This document shows, in pieces, positions 52,117 to 63,527 of a stretch of 64,000 nt of DNA. The notes beneath the pieces are model-generated. The model saw only the letters and a program-made list of their open reading frames with translations, was not told the DNA's origin and made no database searches. This DNA comes from Amycolatopsis solani. Lineage in GTDB: Bacteria; Actinomycetota; Actinomycetes; Mycobacteriales; Pseudonocardiaceae. Position 1 is the first letter of the stretch. Every line of letters begins with the position of its first letter. The stretch lies in NCBI RefSeq assembly GCF_033441515.1, contig NZ_JAWQJT010000002.1:2232001-2296000 (forward strand), written 5' to 3'. The position numbers were made by a program, and so were the translations under genes.

Positions 52117-53670
52117 ATGTCTCTGTACTTCTACCTGGAAAAAGGCGCTTCCCTGGACCCCGGGGCGCCCTGCCTCACCCTCGACGGGGAATCCCGGTCC
52201 TACGGCGAAGTCGTCGAGCTCGCCGAGGCCGTCGCCCGGGCGCTGCGCCGCTCGGGAGTCGCGCCCGGCGACAAGGTCGGCATCCTCTCGGCCAACGACC
52301 CGACCGCGTTCACCTGCGTCTTCGGCATCTCCCGGGCGGGCGCGGTGTGGTGCCCGATCAACCCGCGCAACGCCGCCGGCGAGAACGCGGAACTGCTGGA
52401 CCTGTTCGACTGCGGCACCCTGGTCTTCCAGCCGGCGTTCGAGGAGCTGGTTCGTCAGATCGCCCCGAAGCTCCCCAAGCTGACCACCCTCGTCCGGCTC
52501 GGCGACGGCGACGACTTCGCACCGGGCTTCGCGGACTGGGTCGCCGCCGCCCGCGACGACCCCGGCGCCGCGGCTCCGCAGCCCGAAGGCGTCGTCGCCC
52601 TGGTCGGCACCGGCGGCACCACCGGACGACCCAAGGGCGTCATGCTCACCGACCGCAACCTCGAGGTCATGTCGGCGATCACGCTGATGAGCTACCCGTT
52701 CGAGGGGCGCCCGGTGTACCTGGCCCTGGCGCCGCTGACGCACGCTGCCGGCGTGCTCTGCTTCCCGGTCCTCGCCCGCGGCGGCGAGGTCGTGATCATG
52801 CCCAAGCCCGACGTCGGCCGCTTCCTGGAGCTGATCGAACGCCACGGCGTCACCCACACGTTCCTGCCGCCGACGCTGATCTACATGGTGCTCGGCCACG
52901 AAGCCCTCGACCGCACGGACCTCTCGTCCCTGCAGTGCTTCTGGTACGGCGCGGCTCCGATGTCGACCGCCCGGCTGACCGAAGCCCTCGAGCGCATCGG
53001 GCCGATGGCCCAGCTGTTCGGCCAGTCCGAAGCGCCGATGATGATCTCGACGATGGCGCCCGCGGACCACCGCCACCCCGACGGCACCGTCCACACCGGA
53101 CGGCTGGCCTCGGCCGGGCGCCCCTCGCCGCTGGTCACCGTCGCGATCCTCGACGACGAGGGCCGGCCGGTACCGCAGGGGGAACGCGGGGAGATCTGCG
53201 TGCGCGGCTCGCTGGTGATGGCCGGCTACTACCGCGACCCCGGGGCGACGGCGGAGGCGTCCGCGCACGGCTGGCACCACACCGGTGACATCGGCTTCCT
53301 CGACGACGAGGGCTTCCTCCACATCGTCGACCGGGCCAAGGACATGGTCATCACCGGCGGCTTCAACGTCTACTCCGCCGAGGTCGAACAGGCGGTGATG
53401 GCCCACGACGCCGTGCGCGACTGCGCCGTGATCGGGCTGCCCGACGACAAGTGGGGCGAACGCGTCACCGCCGTCGTGCAGCTGCAGCCCGGCCGGGACC
53501 TCGACACCGGCGAGCTGATCGCGTTCGTCAAGGACCGCATCGGCAGCGTCAAGGCGCCGAAGCAGATCGAAATCTGGCCGGAGCTGCCGCGCTCCACCGT
53601 CGGCAAAGTCTTGAAAGCCGACATCCGCTCCACCTTCACCGAACGCAGCAAGGAGGCTGTCCGACCATGA
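52117..53670 (+). CDS. Acyl-CoA synthetase (class I adenylate-forming enzyme)
   Basis: 517 aa, ATG 52117. AMP-binding P-loop VGTGGTTGRPKGVML (about residues 164-178), GWHHTGDIGFLDDEGFLHIVDRAKDMVITGGFNVYSAEVE (A8 hinge), and the catalytic Lys in STVGKVLKAD near the C-terminus. Activates a carboxylic acid (fatty, aromatic or terpenoid). First gene of an operon with an LLM flavin/F420 enzyme and an SDR; its stop overlaps the next start. Confidence 0.9.
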   Translation: MSLYFYLEKGASLDPGAPCLTLDGESRSYGEVVELAEAVARALRRSGVAPGDKVGILSANDPTAFTCVFGISRAGAVWCPINPRNAAGENAELLDLFDCGTLVFQPAFEELVRQIAPKLPKLTTLVRLGDGDDFAPGFADWVAAARDDPGAAAPQPEGVVALVGTGGTTGRPKGVMLTDRNLEVMSAITLMSYPFEGRPVYLALAPLTHAAGVLCFPVLARGGEVVIMPKPDVGRFLELIERHGVTHTFLPPTLIYMVLGHEALDRTDLSSLQCFWYGAAPMSTARLTEALERIGPMAQLFGQSEAPMMISTMAPADHRHPDGTVHTGRLASAGRPSPLVTVAILDDEGRPVPQGERGEICVRGSLVMAGYYRDPGATAEASAHGWHHTGDIGFLDDEGFLHIVDRAKDMVITGGFNVYSAEVEQAVMAHDAVRDCAVIGLPDDKWGERVTAVVQLQPGRDLDTGELIAFVKDRIGSVKAPKQIEIWPELPRSTVGKVLKADIRSTFTERSKEAVRP

Positions 53671-54659
53671 AACTCGCGCTCTACCTGCCGAACTTCCGGG
53701 ACAAGGTCACCGTCCGGGAGCTCGAAGACCTCACCGCACTCGCCGAAGACCTCGACTTCGACTCCGTCTGGACGCTCGACCGGATCATCGTGCCGGAGTC
53801 GTCGGACCGAGGGGAAATGCAGTACCCCTTCGGCATGCTCGACGAAATGGGCAAGCAGCTCCCGGTGAGCTCGCGGGGCGAGTTCCTCCAGGGCATGCCG
53901 CTGCTCCCGTGGCTCGCCGCGAAGACCTCGAAGGTCCGGATCGGCATGAGCATCATCGACACGCCGTACCGCTCCCCCGGCGTGCTCGCCGCGGAGCTGG
54001 CCACCATCGACCACCTCTCGGGCGGGCGGCTCAACGTCGCCGTCGGCTCCGGCTGGATGCCGGAGGAGTTCGCCGCCGCCAGCGCCGCGCACATCTTCCC
54101 CAAGCGGCACAAGCACGTGCGCGAAACCCTGGAGATCATGCAGGGCATCTGGACCAACGAGGTTTTCGAATACCACGGCGAGTTCGCCGACTTCGAGCCG
54201 GCCGGGTTCGGCGCCAAGCCGGTGCAGAAGCCCCACCCGCCGATCTTCTTCAGCGGCCTCAAGGACCCGAAGCGCTCGGCCAGCCGCATCGCCAAGTACA
54301 ACCTGTCGGGCTGGATCGGGATCCAGGACTCGCCCGAGGACATCCGGCGGTGGCGCACCGAGATCCAGCGCGAGCTCGACCAGCTCGACACCAAGCGGTC
54401 GGTCGACGACCTCGAGATCTCCAGCATGATCTGGTTCGTCATCACCGACCAGGACATGGACCAGACCCCGCGGGGCAAGGGCACCAACCTGCTCGTGGGG
54501 TCGGCGGCGCAGATCACCGACCAGCTCAAGCGGTACAAGGAAGCCGGACTGACGATGCCCTTCCTGTGGCCGCCGTTCGCGGACGTCCCGGTCGCGAAGA
54601 CACTGGACGACCTGAAGCGCCTGAAGGAAGAAATCCTGCCCAAGATCGAAGCGATGTGA
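53667..54659 (+). CDS. LLM-class flavin/F420-dependent oxidoreductase
   Basis: 330 aa from ATG 53667 (ATGA with the ligase stop). Luciferase-like TIM barrel: MKLALYLPNFRDKVTVRELEDLTALAEDLDFDSVWTLDR, RIGMSIIDTPYRSPGVLAAELATIDHLSGGRLNVAVGSGWMPEEF. Cofactor FMN or F420. In this operon it may oxidise or reduce an acyl-CoA-derived compound. No specific substrate. Confidence 0.87.
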   Translation: MKLALYLPNFRDKVTVRELEDLTALAEDLDFDSVWTLDRIIVPESSDRGEMQYPFGMLDEMGKQLPVSSRGEFLQGMPLLPWLAAKTSKVRIGMSIIDTPYRSPGVLAAELATIDHLSGGRLNVAVGSGWMPEEFAAASAAHIFPKRHKHVRETLEIMQGIWTNEVFEYHGEFADFEPAGFGAKPVQKPHPPIFFSGLKDPKRSASRIAKYNLSGWIGIQDSPEDIRRWRTEIQRELDQLDTKRSVDDLEISSMIWFVITDQDMDQTPRGKGTNLLVGSAAQITDQLKRYKEAGLTMPFLWPPFADVPVAKTLDDLKRLKEEILPKIEAM

Positions 54660-54670
54660 GAGGAACCAGC

Positions 54671-55426
54671 ATGCCCGAACTCGAGGGAAAGCGCGTCTTC
54701 GTCACCGGCTCGGGTGCGGGGATCGGCAAGGCGATCGCGGCGCTGTTCATCGAACGCGGCGCGAAGGTAGTCGTGAGCGACCTGAACGCCCTCTCGGCCA
54801 AGCAGACGGCCGAAGAGATCGGCGCGGCCGGCGTCGCCAACTGCGACGTCACCGACGAAACCCAGGTCCAGACCGCGATCCAGCAGGCGGTCGAGATCCT
54901 CGGCGGTCTCGACGTCCTGGTCAACAACGCCGGCATCGAGGTGGCGTCGCCGCTGCTGCAGCAGTCCACGGAGAGCTTCGACAAGATCTTCGCGGTCAAC
55001 GTGCGCGGCACGTTCGTGACGATGAAGGCGGCGACCCCGCACCTGGTGGAGTCCCAGGGGAACATCGTCAACATCGCGTCGATCGCCGGGGTCGGCGGCA
55101 GCCCGCTGCTCGGCTCCTACTGCGCGACGAAGGCCGCGGTCATCCAGCTCACCCGCGTCGCCGCGGTGGAAATGCGCCCGGCGGGCATCCGGGTCAACGC
55201 GGTCTGCCCCGGCTTCGCCGACACCGCCATGGTCGAGCGGCTGGTACCCGACTTCGAGGCGGCGACCCAGGTGCCCTTCGGCGACCTCGTCGCGGCGAAG
55301 CAGGGCCGGCTCGGCACGCCGCAGGACATCGCCGAGGTGGCGGCGTTCCTGGCGTCCGACCGGGCGAGCTGGGTCACCGGCAGCCACTACGTCCTCGACG
55401 GCGGCCTGACCGCGTCGCTGGTCTGA
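54671..55426 (+). CDS. Short-chain dehydrogenase/reductase (classical SDR)
   Basis: 251 aa, ATG 54671 behind GAGAGGAA. Classical SDR: VTGSGAGIGKAIA, DVLVNNAGIEVASPL, IVNIASIAG and the catalytic SYCATKAAVIQ (YxxxK), plus C-terminal VTGSHYVLDGGLT. An NAD-type acidic residue follows the second strand (VVVSDLN). Oxidises or reduces a hydroxy/keto group, plausibly a beta-hydroxyacyl-CoA made by the upstream enzymes. Confidence 0.9.
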   Translation: MPELEGKRVFVTGSGAGIGKAIAALFIERGAKVVVSDLNALSAKQTAEEIGAAGVANCDVTDETQVQTAIQQAVEILGGLDVLVNNAGIEVASPLLQQSTESFDKIFAVNVRGTFVTMKAATPHLVESQGNIVNIASIAGVGGSPLLGSYCATKAAVIQLTRVAAVEMRPAGIRVNAVCPGFADTAMVERLVPDFEAATQVPFGDLVAAKQGRLGTPQDIAEVAAFLASDRASWVTGSHYVLDGGLTASLV

Positions 55427-55432
55427 CGCCTG

Positions 55433-55461
55433 GCCGGCGGGCCCGGTCCGGGCCCGCCGGC
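55433..55461. terminator. Bidirectional perfect hairpin terminator
   Basis: 14-bp perfect stem (GCCGGCGGGCCCGG, 55433-55446, with 55448-55461) around a single T, between convergent SDR and tannase-family genes. Confidence 0.85.
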
Positions 55462-55465
55462 GACG

Positions 55466-57085
55466 TCACCGGGTGCAGGCGAAACTCGACGCGCTGCCCG
55501 GATCACCGCCCCGGTACCGGGGCCAGCCGGGGTACTCGCAGAGCGGCCGCGTGCGGGCGTGGGTCAAGTCGGTGACGACCTGGTTCCCCGGTGCCCGGCC
55601 GCTTTCGACCCAGCGTTCGAGCGCCGTGAGCGAGTCCCAGCCGGCGGCGAGCGCCGGCGTGCCGAAGTTGGCGTGGTTCGCGCCCGGTACGACGTAGTAG
55701 CGCAGGAACGCGTCAGTGGCCCTGGGACCCGCGACCGCGCGCACCCGCTCGTAGTAGTCGCTCGTCGAGTACGGGGAAACGAGTTCGTCCGCCGCGCCGT
55801 GCATGAGGATCAGCTTGCCGCCCGCCCGCGCGAACGGGCGCAGGTCGGCGTTGTTGCGGTCCTCGATCGTGGACAGCAGGTTGATCCGGTCGAGCCACTT
55901 GCCCGGGCGCCGCGGGTCGATCTCGAGCGAGTTCTGCCCCGGGTCGCGGGTCAGGAAGTACTTGACCCACTGGTCCCAGTACTGCATGCCGTACCCGCTC
56001 GTCACCGGCATCGGGTTCGCGGGCGCGGTGGTGCCGAACCCGAGGAACGGCGTCCGCATGTCCGCCCCGGAAAGGAACGGGAAGCCCGGGTACTGCGTTT
56101 CGCCGCTGGCCACCCGGTACGGCCACCGGAACGGTGTCGACATGGCGACCACGGACCCGATCTGCGGATCCGACAGGCACGCCGGGCCGGTGTCGGCGCC
56201 GGCCGGGCAGCGAAGCGCGCGCGGGTCGAAGTGGCAGCCGCCGGGGTTCGAGACGATGCCGTCCACGACGCCGTCCAAGCCGTCGCACGCCTTGACGACG
56301 CTGTCGTACACCAGCTTCTGCTTGTCGGGCCCGGGAAACGCGCCGGGCCGCGAAAGCACCTGCGTCAGGTACCCGAGGTCCAGGATCTCGGCGAGGTTGT
56401 TCCAGGCGGGGTAGGCCGAAATCACCCCGTCGAACGCGGCCGGCCACCGCTGGGCGACGTTGAGGGCTTCGCGGCCGCCCGTCGACCCGCCGGCGAAGTA
56501 GACCTCCGCGGGCTTGGTGCCGTAGGCGTGGCGGATGAGGAACAGGCTCGCGTCCCGCGTCTTCTTGAGCGCGTCCCCGGCGGCGAAGTTGACGAGTGCC
56601 TCGTCGTTCGCGCCGAACGAGCCGTCCAGCGACGGCGGGGCGGCCGGGTTCTGCTGGTGGCCGGAGTCGCTCGCGAACGTCGCGTAGCCGCGGGCCAGCG
56701 GCACCGGCCGGTCGGCGGGCCCGAACGGCACGTTCGCCGTCACGTCGGGGATGGTGCCGTTGTAGCCGCCACCGCCGAACATCAGCGCCTTGCCGTTCCA
56801 GCCGGCGGGCAGCGCGACGCGCAGCTTGATGGCGGGCGCGGCCGGGTCGACCGGGAAGAGGTCGGCGTCGGCCTGGCAGTACCGGCCGGCCGGGCCGGTC
56901 ACTTCCGCGGCCGCCGTGACGCGGCCGCCGGTGGTCGGCAGGCTCATCGCCGACGCGGGGATCTTCAGCTGCCGCAGCCCGGCGCACTCCGGGGCGGTCG
57001 CCGCGGTGGCGGTCCCGGCGGCGGGGATCGCGGTGGCGATCAGCACCGCGGCCGCCACCGCGGCGAACCGGCGAATTCTCTTCAC
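55466..57085 (-). CDS. Secreted tannase/feruloyl-esterase family hydrolase
   Basis: 539 aa, ATG 57085 behind GGAGG. Sec signal peptide (MKRIRRFAAVAAAVLIATAIPAAGTATA). Tannase-family alpha/beta hydrolase: AGWNGKALMFGGGGYNG, FASDSGHQ, nucleophile Ser201 in FAGGSTGGREALNVAQRWP, and His in PGANHANFG. The family normally has a CS-HC disulfide pair (Cys before the Ser and Cys after or before the His); here Gly200 and Asn replace them, an atypical active site. Releases aromatic acids from plant esters in known members. It follows an MHS transporter gene by 21 nt, suggesting hydrolysis outside and uptake of the product. Confidence 0.87.
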   Translation of the reverse strand: MKRIRRFAAVAAAVLIATAIPAAGTATAATAPECAGLRQLKIPASAMSLPTTGGRVTAAAEVTGPAGRYCQADADLFPVDPAAPAIKLRVALPAGWNGKALMFGGGGYNGTIPDVTANVPFGPADRPVPLARGYATFASDSGHQQNPAAPPSLDGSFGANDEALVNFAAGDALKKTRDASLFLIRHAYGTKPAEVYFAGGSTGGREALNVAQRWPAAFDGVISAYPAWNNLAEILDLGYLTQVLSRPGAFPGPDKQKLVYDSVVKACDGLDGVVDGIVSNPGGCHFDPRALRCPAGADTGPACLSDPQIGSVVAMSTPFRWPYRVASGETQYPGFPFLSGADMRTPFLGFGTTAPANPMPVTSGYGMQYWDQWVKYFLTRDPGQNSLEIDPRRPGKWLDRINLLSTIEDRNNADLRPFARAGGKLILMHGAADELVSPYSTSDYYERVRAVAGPRATDAFLRYYVVPGANHANFGTPALAAGWDSLTALERWVESGRAPGNQVVTDLTHARTRPLCEYPGWPRYRGGDPGSASSFACTR

Positions 57086-57106
57086 ACTGGCCTCCTTTCC
57101 GGGCGT

Positions 57107-58501
57107 TCAGCGGTAGAGGTGGGCGCCGGGGACGGCGTTCGGGTCGGACCGGACCTCGGCGGGGTTCGTCTCGGGCAGGAACCACGCGCTGGCGAAGGTG
57201 ATCAGCCCCATCAGCGTGATGTAGGCGGCGACCGGCCAGGTGCTCCCGGTTTCCGCGATCAGCGCCGTCATCAGGAACGGCGTGCCGCCGCTGACGATGA
57301 TCGCGGAGAGCTGGTAGGCCAGCGAAGCGCCCGAGTAGCGCACGCCGGGGGCGAACAGCTCGCCGAGGAAGCTCGCGATCGGGCCGTAGGTGAGGCACTG
57401 GAACACGAACCCCACCGCCACCGCGACGAAGATCAGCGGCAGCGACGCGGTCCCGACCAGCCCGAAGTACGGGAAGCCCCAGGCGGCGACACCCAGGCCG
57501 CCGATGAGGATCAGCGGGCGGCGCCCCACCCGGTCGGAGAAGTGCCCGGACCACGGGATGGTCGCCAGCATCGCCGCGGAGGCGAGCAGGACGACCGCCA
57601 GCAGGGCGTCGCGCTTGAGCCCGAGCGATCCCGTGCCGTAGCTCAGCAGCCCGGAAATGCTGACGTAGAACAGGCTGTTGGTGGCGGACAGGAGCCCGCA
57701 GCCGAGCAGGATGGTGCCCCACTTGCCGCGGATCACCTGCGCGAGCGGCGCGCGGACCACCGCGGCTTCCGGCTTCGCCGTTTCCGTTTCCCGTTGCAGC
57801 TCGCGGAATTCCGGCGTGTCCTCGACCTTGGCCTGGATGTAGAGCACGACCGAGAACATCACGACGCTGAGCAGGAAGGGGATGCGCCAGCCCCAGGTGA
57901 GGAAGGCGTCGTCCGGCATCAGGCCGCTGGCGGCCACGAAGATCAGGTTCGAGAGGATCACCGCGACCGGGACGCTGGTCTGCCCGAAGGTCCCGGCGAA
58001 ACCACGTCGCTTCGGACCGGCGGATTCGGTCAGCAGCAGCATGATGCCGCCCCACTGGCCCCCGGCCGCGAGCCCCTGGACGAAGCGCAGGGTGACCAGC
58101 AGGATCGGCGCCAGCGGGCCGACGGCCGCCGCGCTGGGCAGGCAGCCGATCAGGAAGGTCGCGGCCCCCATCAGCGCCAGGCACGTGACGACCACCGGCT
58201 TGCGCCCGTACTTGTCCCCGAGGTGCCCGGCGAGCACACCGCCGATCGGCCGCGCCACGAACCCCGCCCAGAACGTGCTGAAGGCGAGCAGGGTCCCGGT
58301 CAGCGCCGAGGACTGCGGGAAGAACACCTTCGGGAACACCAGCGCGGCGGCCGTGCCGTAGAGGAAGAAGTCGTACCACTCGATCGAGCTGCCGATGAGT
58401 CCCGCGGCCAGCAGTTTGCGGAAGGATCGGCGCCGGGTAGCGGACACGCCGGCGTCGGCGTGGCCGGGCTGCCCTTCGGGCTGGGTGAGCGGAATGGCCA
58501 T
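57107..58501 (-). CDS. MFS transporter, metabolite:H+ symporter (MHS) family
   Basis: 464 aa from ATG 58501; ATG 58546 is an alternative. 12 TMS. MHS marks: LIGSSIEWYDFFLYGTAAALVF, LGDKYGRKPVVV and SDRVGRRPLILIGG. Members take up organic acids (shikimate, ketoglutarate, aromatic acids). It is in one operon with the tannase-type esterase, so it may import the released acid. Divergent from the GAF-PucR regulator. Confidence 0.9.
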   Translation of the reverse strand: MAIPLTQPEGQPGHADAGVSATRRRSFRKLLAAGLIGSSIEWYDFFLYGTAAALVFPKVFFPQSSALTGTLLAFSTFWAGFVARPIGGVLAGHLGDKYGRKPVVVTCLALMGAATFLIGCLPSAAAVGPLAPILLVTLRFVQGLAAGGQWGGIMLLLTESAGPKRRGFAGTFGQTSVPVAVILSNLIFVAASGLMPDDAFLTWGWRIPFLLSVVMFSVVLYIQAKVEDTPEFRELQRETETAKPEAAVVRAPLAQVIRGKWGTILLGCGLLSATNSLFYVSISGLLSYGTGSLGLKRDALLAVVLLASAAMLATIPWSGHFSDRVGRRPLILIGGLGVAAWGFPYFGLVGTASLPLIFVAVAVGFVFQCLTYGPIASFLGELFAPGVRYSGASLAYQLSAIIVSGGTPFLMTALIAETGSTWPVAAYITLMGLITFASAWFLPETNPAEVRSDPNAVPGAHLYR

Positions 58502-58647
58502 GGATGCCGCCTTCGTCGATGAGTGCAGCCGGGTGATGGCGGTCATGCTAAGACGCCGTCACCGCGTCGACGGAGGTGCGGACCACCCACTCCTGGCCCC
58601 GCAACGGTGGGGCTTTCTTCCACCCCGGGCCGTGGCAGGATGGCGGG

Positions 58648-60366
58648 GTGACCACCGGCCCGCTCGAACGACGGCAGCGCGAACTGGCGTCGTTGTACGC
58701 CACCGTCAAGTCGCTCACCGCGCTCGGCGGGCTCGACGAGGTCCTGCAGTCGATCGTGCACCACGCCCACGACCTGATCGGCACGGACTTCACGTACCTT
58801 TCGCTGGTCGGCGCGGACGGGCGGCTGACGGCCCGCGCGTCCGAAGGCACGATCTCCGCGGAGTTCCTCGCGGCGGCGATCCCCGCGACCGTCGGGCTCG
58901 GCGGCAAGGTGCTGGCTTCGAAGAGCCCGCACTGGGTGCGCGACTACGCCACCTCGACCCGCATCCGGCACGACCGGAACTTCGACCGCCTGGTGGGCAC
59001 CGAAAAACTGGTGGCGCTGCTCGGGGTCCCGCTGGTCATCCGAGGCGAGGCAGTGGGCGCGCTGTTCGCCGCGGACCGCGCCGAACGGTCGTTCCGGGCC
59101 GACGAGATCGCGCTGCTGAACGCGTTCGCCGACCACGCCGCGGTCGCCCTCGACAACGCCCGCCTCTACGAAGCGAGCCGGACGGCGTTGCAGGAGCTGC
59201 AAAGCGCGTACCGGAAGATCGAGCGGGCGCAGGCGATCCACGAAGCGCTGACCGGTGTCGTGCTGGGCGGCGGGACGCCGGGCGACGTCGCGCAGCTCCT
59301 CGCCGACCAGCTGGGCGGGAGCGTCACCCTGCTGGACCGGACCGGCACCACCCTCGTGCACCAGGATTCCGCGTCGGGCGCGTGTCCACTGGAGACGGAC
59401 CTGGCCGAAGCCGTCGAGGAGGCCCGCCGCACGGGCCGCTGCGCGGTGCGGCCCGGCCCCACCGTCCGCAGCGTGGCCGCCATCCAGGCCGGCGACAGCT
59501 ACCTCGGCGCACTGGCGTGGAGCCGGCGGGCGGCCGTCCCGGACGACACGGACCTGCGCACCCTCGAGCGGGCCACGCACATCCTGGGCCTGCTGATCCT
59601 CAAGGAGCGGGCGGTGGCCGAGGCCAGCGAGCGGCTGAGCGGCGAGCTGCTCACCGAGTTCCTGGTCGGCGGCCCGGGCATCAGCCCGGCCCAGCGCGCC
59701 CGCACCCGCGCCCGCGGCATCGACCCCGACCGCCTGGACCTGGTCCTCGTCGCGGATTCCCCGGCGGTGTCGCCGACCGACCTGTCCCGCCGCCTGCACG
59801 ACATCGCCCGCGACCGCTCCGGCCTCGCCGGCGAACACCTGGGCCGGGCCACGATGATCCTGCCGGGCACCGACGCCGAACGGACCGTCCAGGAAGTCCA
59901 CAGTGGACTACGCCGCTCCGTGGGCGGCCCGGTCACGGTCGTCGCGGAAGGCGCGGCCGACCACGACTGGGCCCGGGCGTTCGCATTGGCCGCCCGCTGC
60001 GGCGCGGTGATGCGGGCGATCGGCCACACCGACACCGGCGCCACGACGGCCGGCTACGCGTTGTACGCGATGGTGTTCGACCCCGAGCGAGCCGGCGAAC
60101 TGGACCGGTTCCTCACCGGCGCGATCGGCCCGCTCCTCGACCACGACCGCCAGCGCGGCACGGATCTGGTTGCGACCTTGGGTGCGTACTACGAGAACCG
60201 AGCCAACGTGGCGGCGACGGCGCGGGCCCTGCACGTCCACGTGAACACGCTGCTCAAGCGGCTGGACCGCGCCGGGACGATCCTGGGCGTCGATTGGCGG
60301 CAAGGCAACGATCTGGAGCTGCAGCTCGGCCTCCGCCTGCACCAGCTCCGGACGACGATCGCCTGA
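58648..60366 (+). CDS. GAF-domain PucR/CdaR-type transcriptional regulator
   Basis: 572 aa from GTG 58648 behind CAGGATGGCGGG. N-terminal GAF domain (about residues 20-165: LDEVLQSIVHHAHDLIGTDFTYLSLVGADGRLTARASEG, LGVPLVIRGEAVGALFAADRAERSF). The central PucR/CdaR-like region is followed by a C-terminal HTH_30: DLVATLGAYYENRANVAATARALHVHVNTLLKRLDRAGTILG. Located between two MHS-transporter units; it probably controls the divergent MHS/tannase operon and responds to an aromatic or small organic acid (inference). Convergent with the next ligase by 6 nt. Confidence 0.9.
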   Translation: MTTGPLERRQRELASLYATVKSLTALGGLDEVLQSIVHHAHDLIGTDFTYLSLVGADGRLTARASEGTISAEFLAAAIPATVGLGGKVLASKSPHWVRDYATSTRIRHDRNFDRLVGTEKLVALLGVPLVIRGEAVGALFAADRAERSFRADEIALLNAFADHAAVALDNARLYEASRTALQELQSAYRKIERAQAIHEALTGVVLGGGTPGDVAQLLADQLGGSVTLLDRTGTTLVHQDSASGACPLETDLAEAVEEARRTGRCAVRPGPTVRSVAAIQAGDSYLGALAWSRRAAVPDDTDLRTLERATHILGLLILKERAVAEASERLSGELLTEFLVGGPGISPAQRARTRARGIDPDRLDLVLVADSPAVSPTDLSRRLHDIARDRSGLAGEHLGRATMILPGTDAERTVQEVHSGLRRSVGGPVTVVAEGAADHDWARAFALAARCGAVMRAIGHTDTGATTAGYALYAMVFDPERAGELDRFLTGAIGPLLDHDRQRGTDLVATLGAYYENRANVAATARALHVHVNTLLKRLDRAGTILGVDWRQGNDLELQLGLRLHQLRTTIA

Positions 60367-60372
60367 AGCCGC

Positions 60373-62007
<1,635 letters not shown>

Positions 62008-62025
62008 GTCGAGTGACCCTAGGCG

Positions 62026-62055
62026 CGGTTCCGGCCCCGGCAGAGGTCGGAACCG
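62026..62055. terminator. Hairpin between MHS transporter and acyl-CoA ligase genes
   Basis: CGGTTCC (62026-62032) with GGAACCG (62049-62055); an outer CGAGTG...CACTCG pair (62009-62014 with 62058-62063) extends it. Same-strand genes flank it, so terminator or operator. Confidence 0.5.
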
Positions 62056-62107
62056 TCCACTCGTTCCCCCTTCCCGGCGGTGTTTCCACCCACTCGCCGC
62101 GGTCGTC

Positions 62108-63409
62108 CTAGTGCCCGGCGCCCGTCAGCCGCTGCGCGGCCGGATCCCCGAGATCGACGCGGTTGCTCTCGCGCAGCGCCAGCACGCAAACCACCGTCAG
62201 CAGGCAGCAGGCCGCGATCACCGCGGAGATCAGCACCGTGCCCGAGCCGGCGAGCGCCGCGAAGACGACCGGCGCGATCCCGGCGCCCAGCCCGGCGATC
62301 TGGTAGCCGAGCGACGCGCCGGTGTAGCGGGTGCGCGTGGCGAACAGCTCCGTGTACAGCGCGGCCAGCGGCCCGTACATCGCCGGGTGCGCGATCGACT
62401 GCCCCAGCACGACCCCGAGCGTCAGCAGCGCGGCCGAGCCGGAGTCGATCAGCGGGAAGAGCACGAAGCCGACCACGCCGGTGGCGACGGCTCCGGCGAC
62501 CACGACGGGACGGCGCCCGACGCGGTCGGACAGCGCCGAAAACCCGATGATGCCGAACACCGCGCCGACCGAAGACACCGTGATGGCGTTGAGCACGGTC
62601 TGGCGGGAGAAGCCCGCGTGTACGGCGTAGGAGAGGACGTACGTGGTGAGCGTGCCCTGCGCGACGAACGCGGCGAAGCCGACGCCGATCGCCAGCAGCA
62701 GGTTCTTCGGGTGGTGGCGCAGGACTTCCAGCAGGGGCGCGCCGGCCCGCCGTTCCGTCGCGGCGAAGACCGGGGTCTCGTCGACCTTCAGCCGGACGAA
62801 CAGCCCGACCGCCAGCAGCACGACGCTGAGCAGGAACGGGACCCGCCAGCCCCAAGCGAGGAACTGCGCGTCGGTGGTCACCGCGCCCATGAGGGTCAGC
62901 AAGAGCGTGGAGACCACCATCCCGCTGGGCGCCCCGGCGTTGGTGAAGCTCGCCCACAGCCCGCGGCGGCTGGTCGCGTGCTCGGCCGACATCAGCACCG
63001 CGCCACCCCATTCACCGCCGACGGCGACGCCCTGCAGCACGCGCAGCACGATCAGCAGCACCGGCGCCCACACGCCGATCTGCGCGTAGGTCGGCAGGAG
63101 GCCGATGAGCGTGCTGGCGACGCCCATCATCGTCATCGTGATGACGAGCATCCGCTTGCGCCCGAGCAGATCGCCGAAGTGCCCGAAGACGATGCCGCCG
63201 ATCGGGCGCGCGAGGTAGCCCGTGGTGAACGTGCCGAGGCTGGCGATCGTGCCGGCCACCGGGTCGAGGTTGGAGAAGAACACCTTGTTGAAGACCACCG
63301 CCGACGCGGTGGCGTAGAGGAGGAAGTCGTAGTACTCGATCACGCTGCCGAAGTAGCTGGAGAGCACCGCGCGGCGCAGCTGCGCCCGCGAGCGGAGGTT
63401 TTCTGCCAT
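62108..63409 (-). CDS. MFS transporter, MHS family (second copy)
   Basis: 433 aa, 12 TMS, ATG 63409. MHS pattern: YFGSVIEYYDFLLYATASAVVF, FGHFGDLLGRKRMLVITMTMMG, VLQGVAVGGEWGGAVLMSAEHA and SDRVGRRPVVVAGA. Clearly related to the MHS protein at 57107 but not close. Substrate probably an organic acid. Divergent from a PaaX-like regulator gene across a 118-nt promoter region with an inverted repeat. Confidence 0.9.
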   Translation of the reverse strand: MAENLRSRAQLRRAVLSSYFGSVIEYYDFLLYATASAVVFNKVFFSNLDPVAGTIASLGTFTTGYLARPIGGIVFGHFGDLLGRKRMLVITMTMMGVASTLIGLLPTYAQIGVWAPVLLIVLRVLQGVAVGGEWGGAVLMSAEHATSRRGLWASFTNAGAPSGMVVSTLLLTLMGAVTTDAQFLAWGWRVPFLLSVVLLAVGLFVRLKVDETPVFAATERRAGAPLLEVLRHHPKNLLLAIGVGFAAFVAQGTLTTYVLSYAVHAGFSRQTVLNAITVSSVGAVFGIIGFSALSDRVGRRPVVVAGAVATGVVGFVLFPLIDSGSAALLTLGVVLGQSIAHPAMYGPLAALYTELFATRTRYTGASLGYQIAGLGAGIAPVVFAALAGSGTVLISAVIAACCLLTVVCVLALRESNRVDLGDPAAQRLTGAGH

Positions 63410-63434
63410 TGAGCCCTGCCTCGTCGCCGACCCC

Positions 63435-63452
63435 GCGTGACCCGCGTCACGC
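63435..63452. promoter_or_regulatory. Inverted repeat in MHS/PaaX divergent promoter
   Basis: GCGTGAC-CCGC-GTCACGC, perfect 7-bp arms, 26 bp upstream of the MHS start. Candidate operator for the PaaX-like regulator. Confidence 0.5.
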
Positions 63453-63527
63453 CGCGACGAACGTTAAGCACTTCGGTGACGGCGGTCAAGGCTCTGCCCA
63501 ACGTCGAGGCGGGCTTATGCTCGCGAG

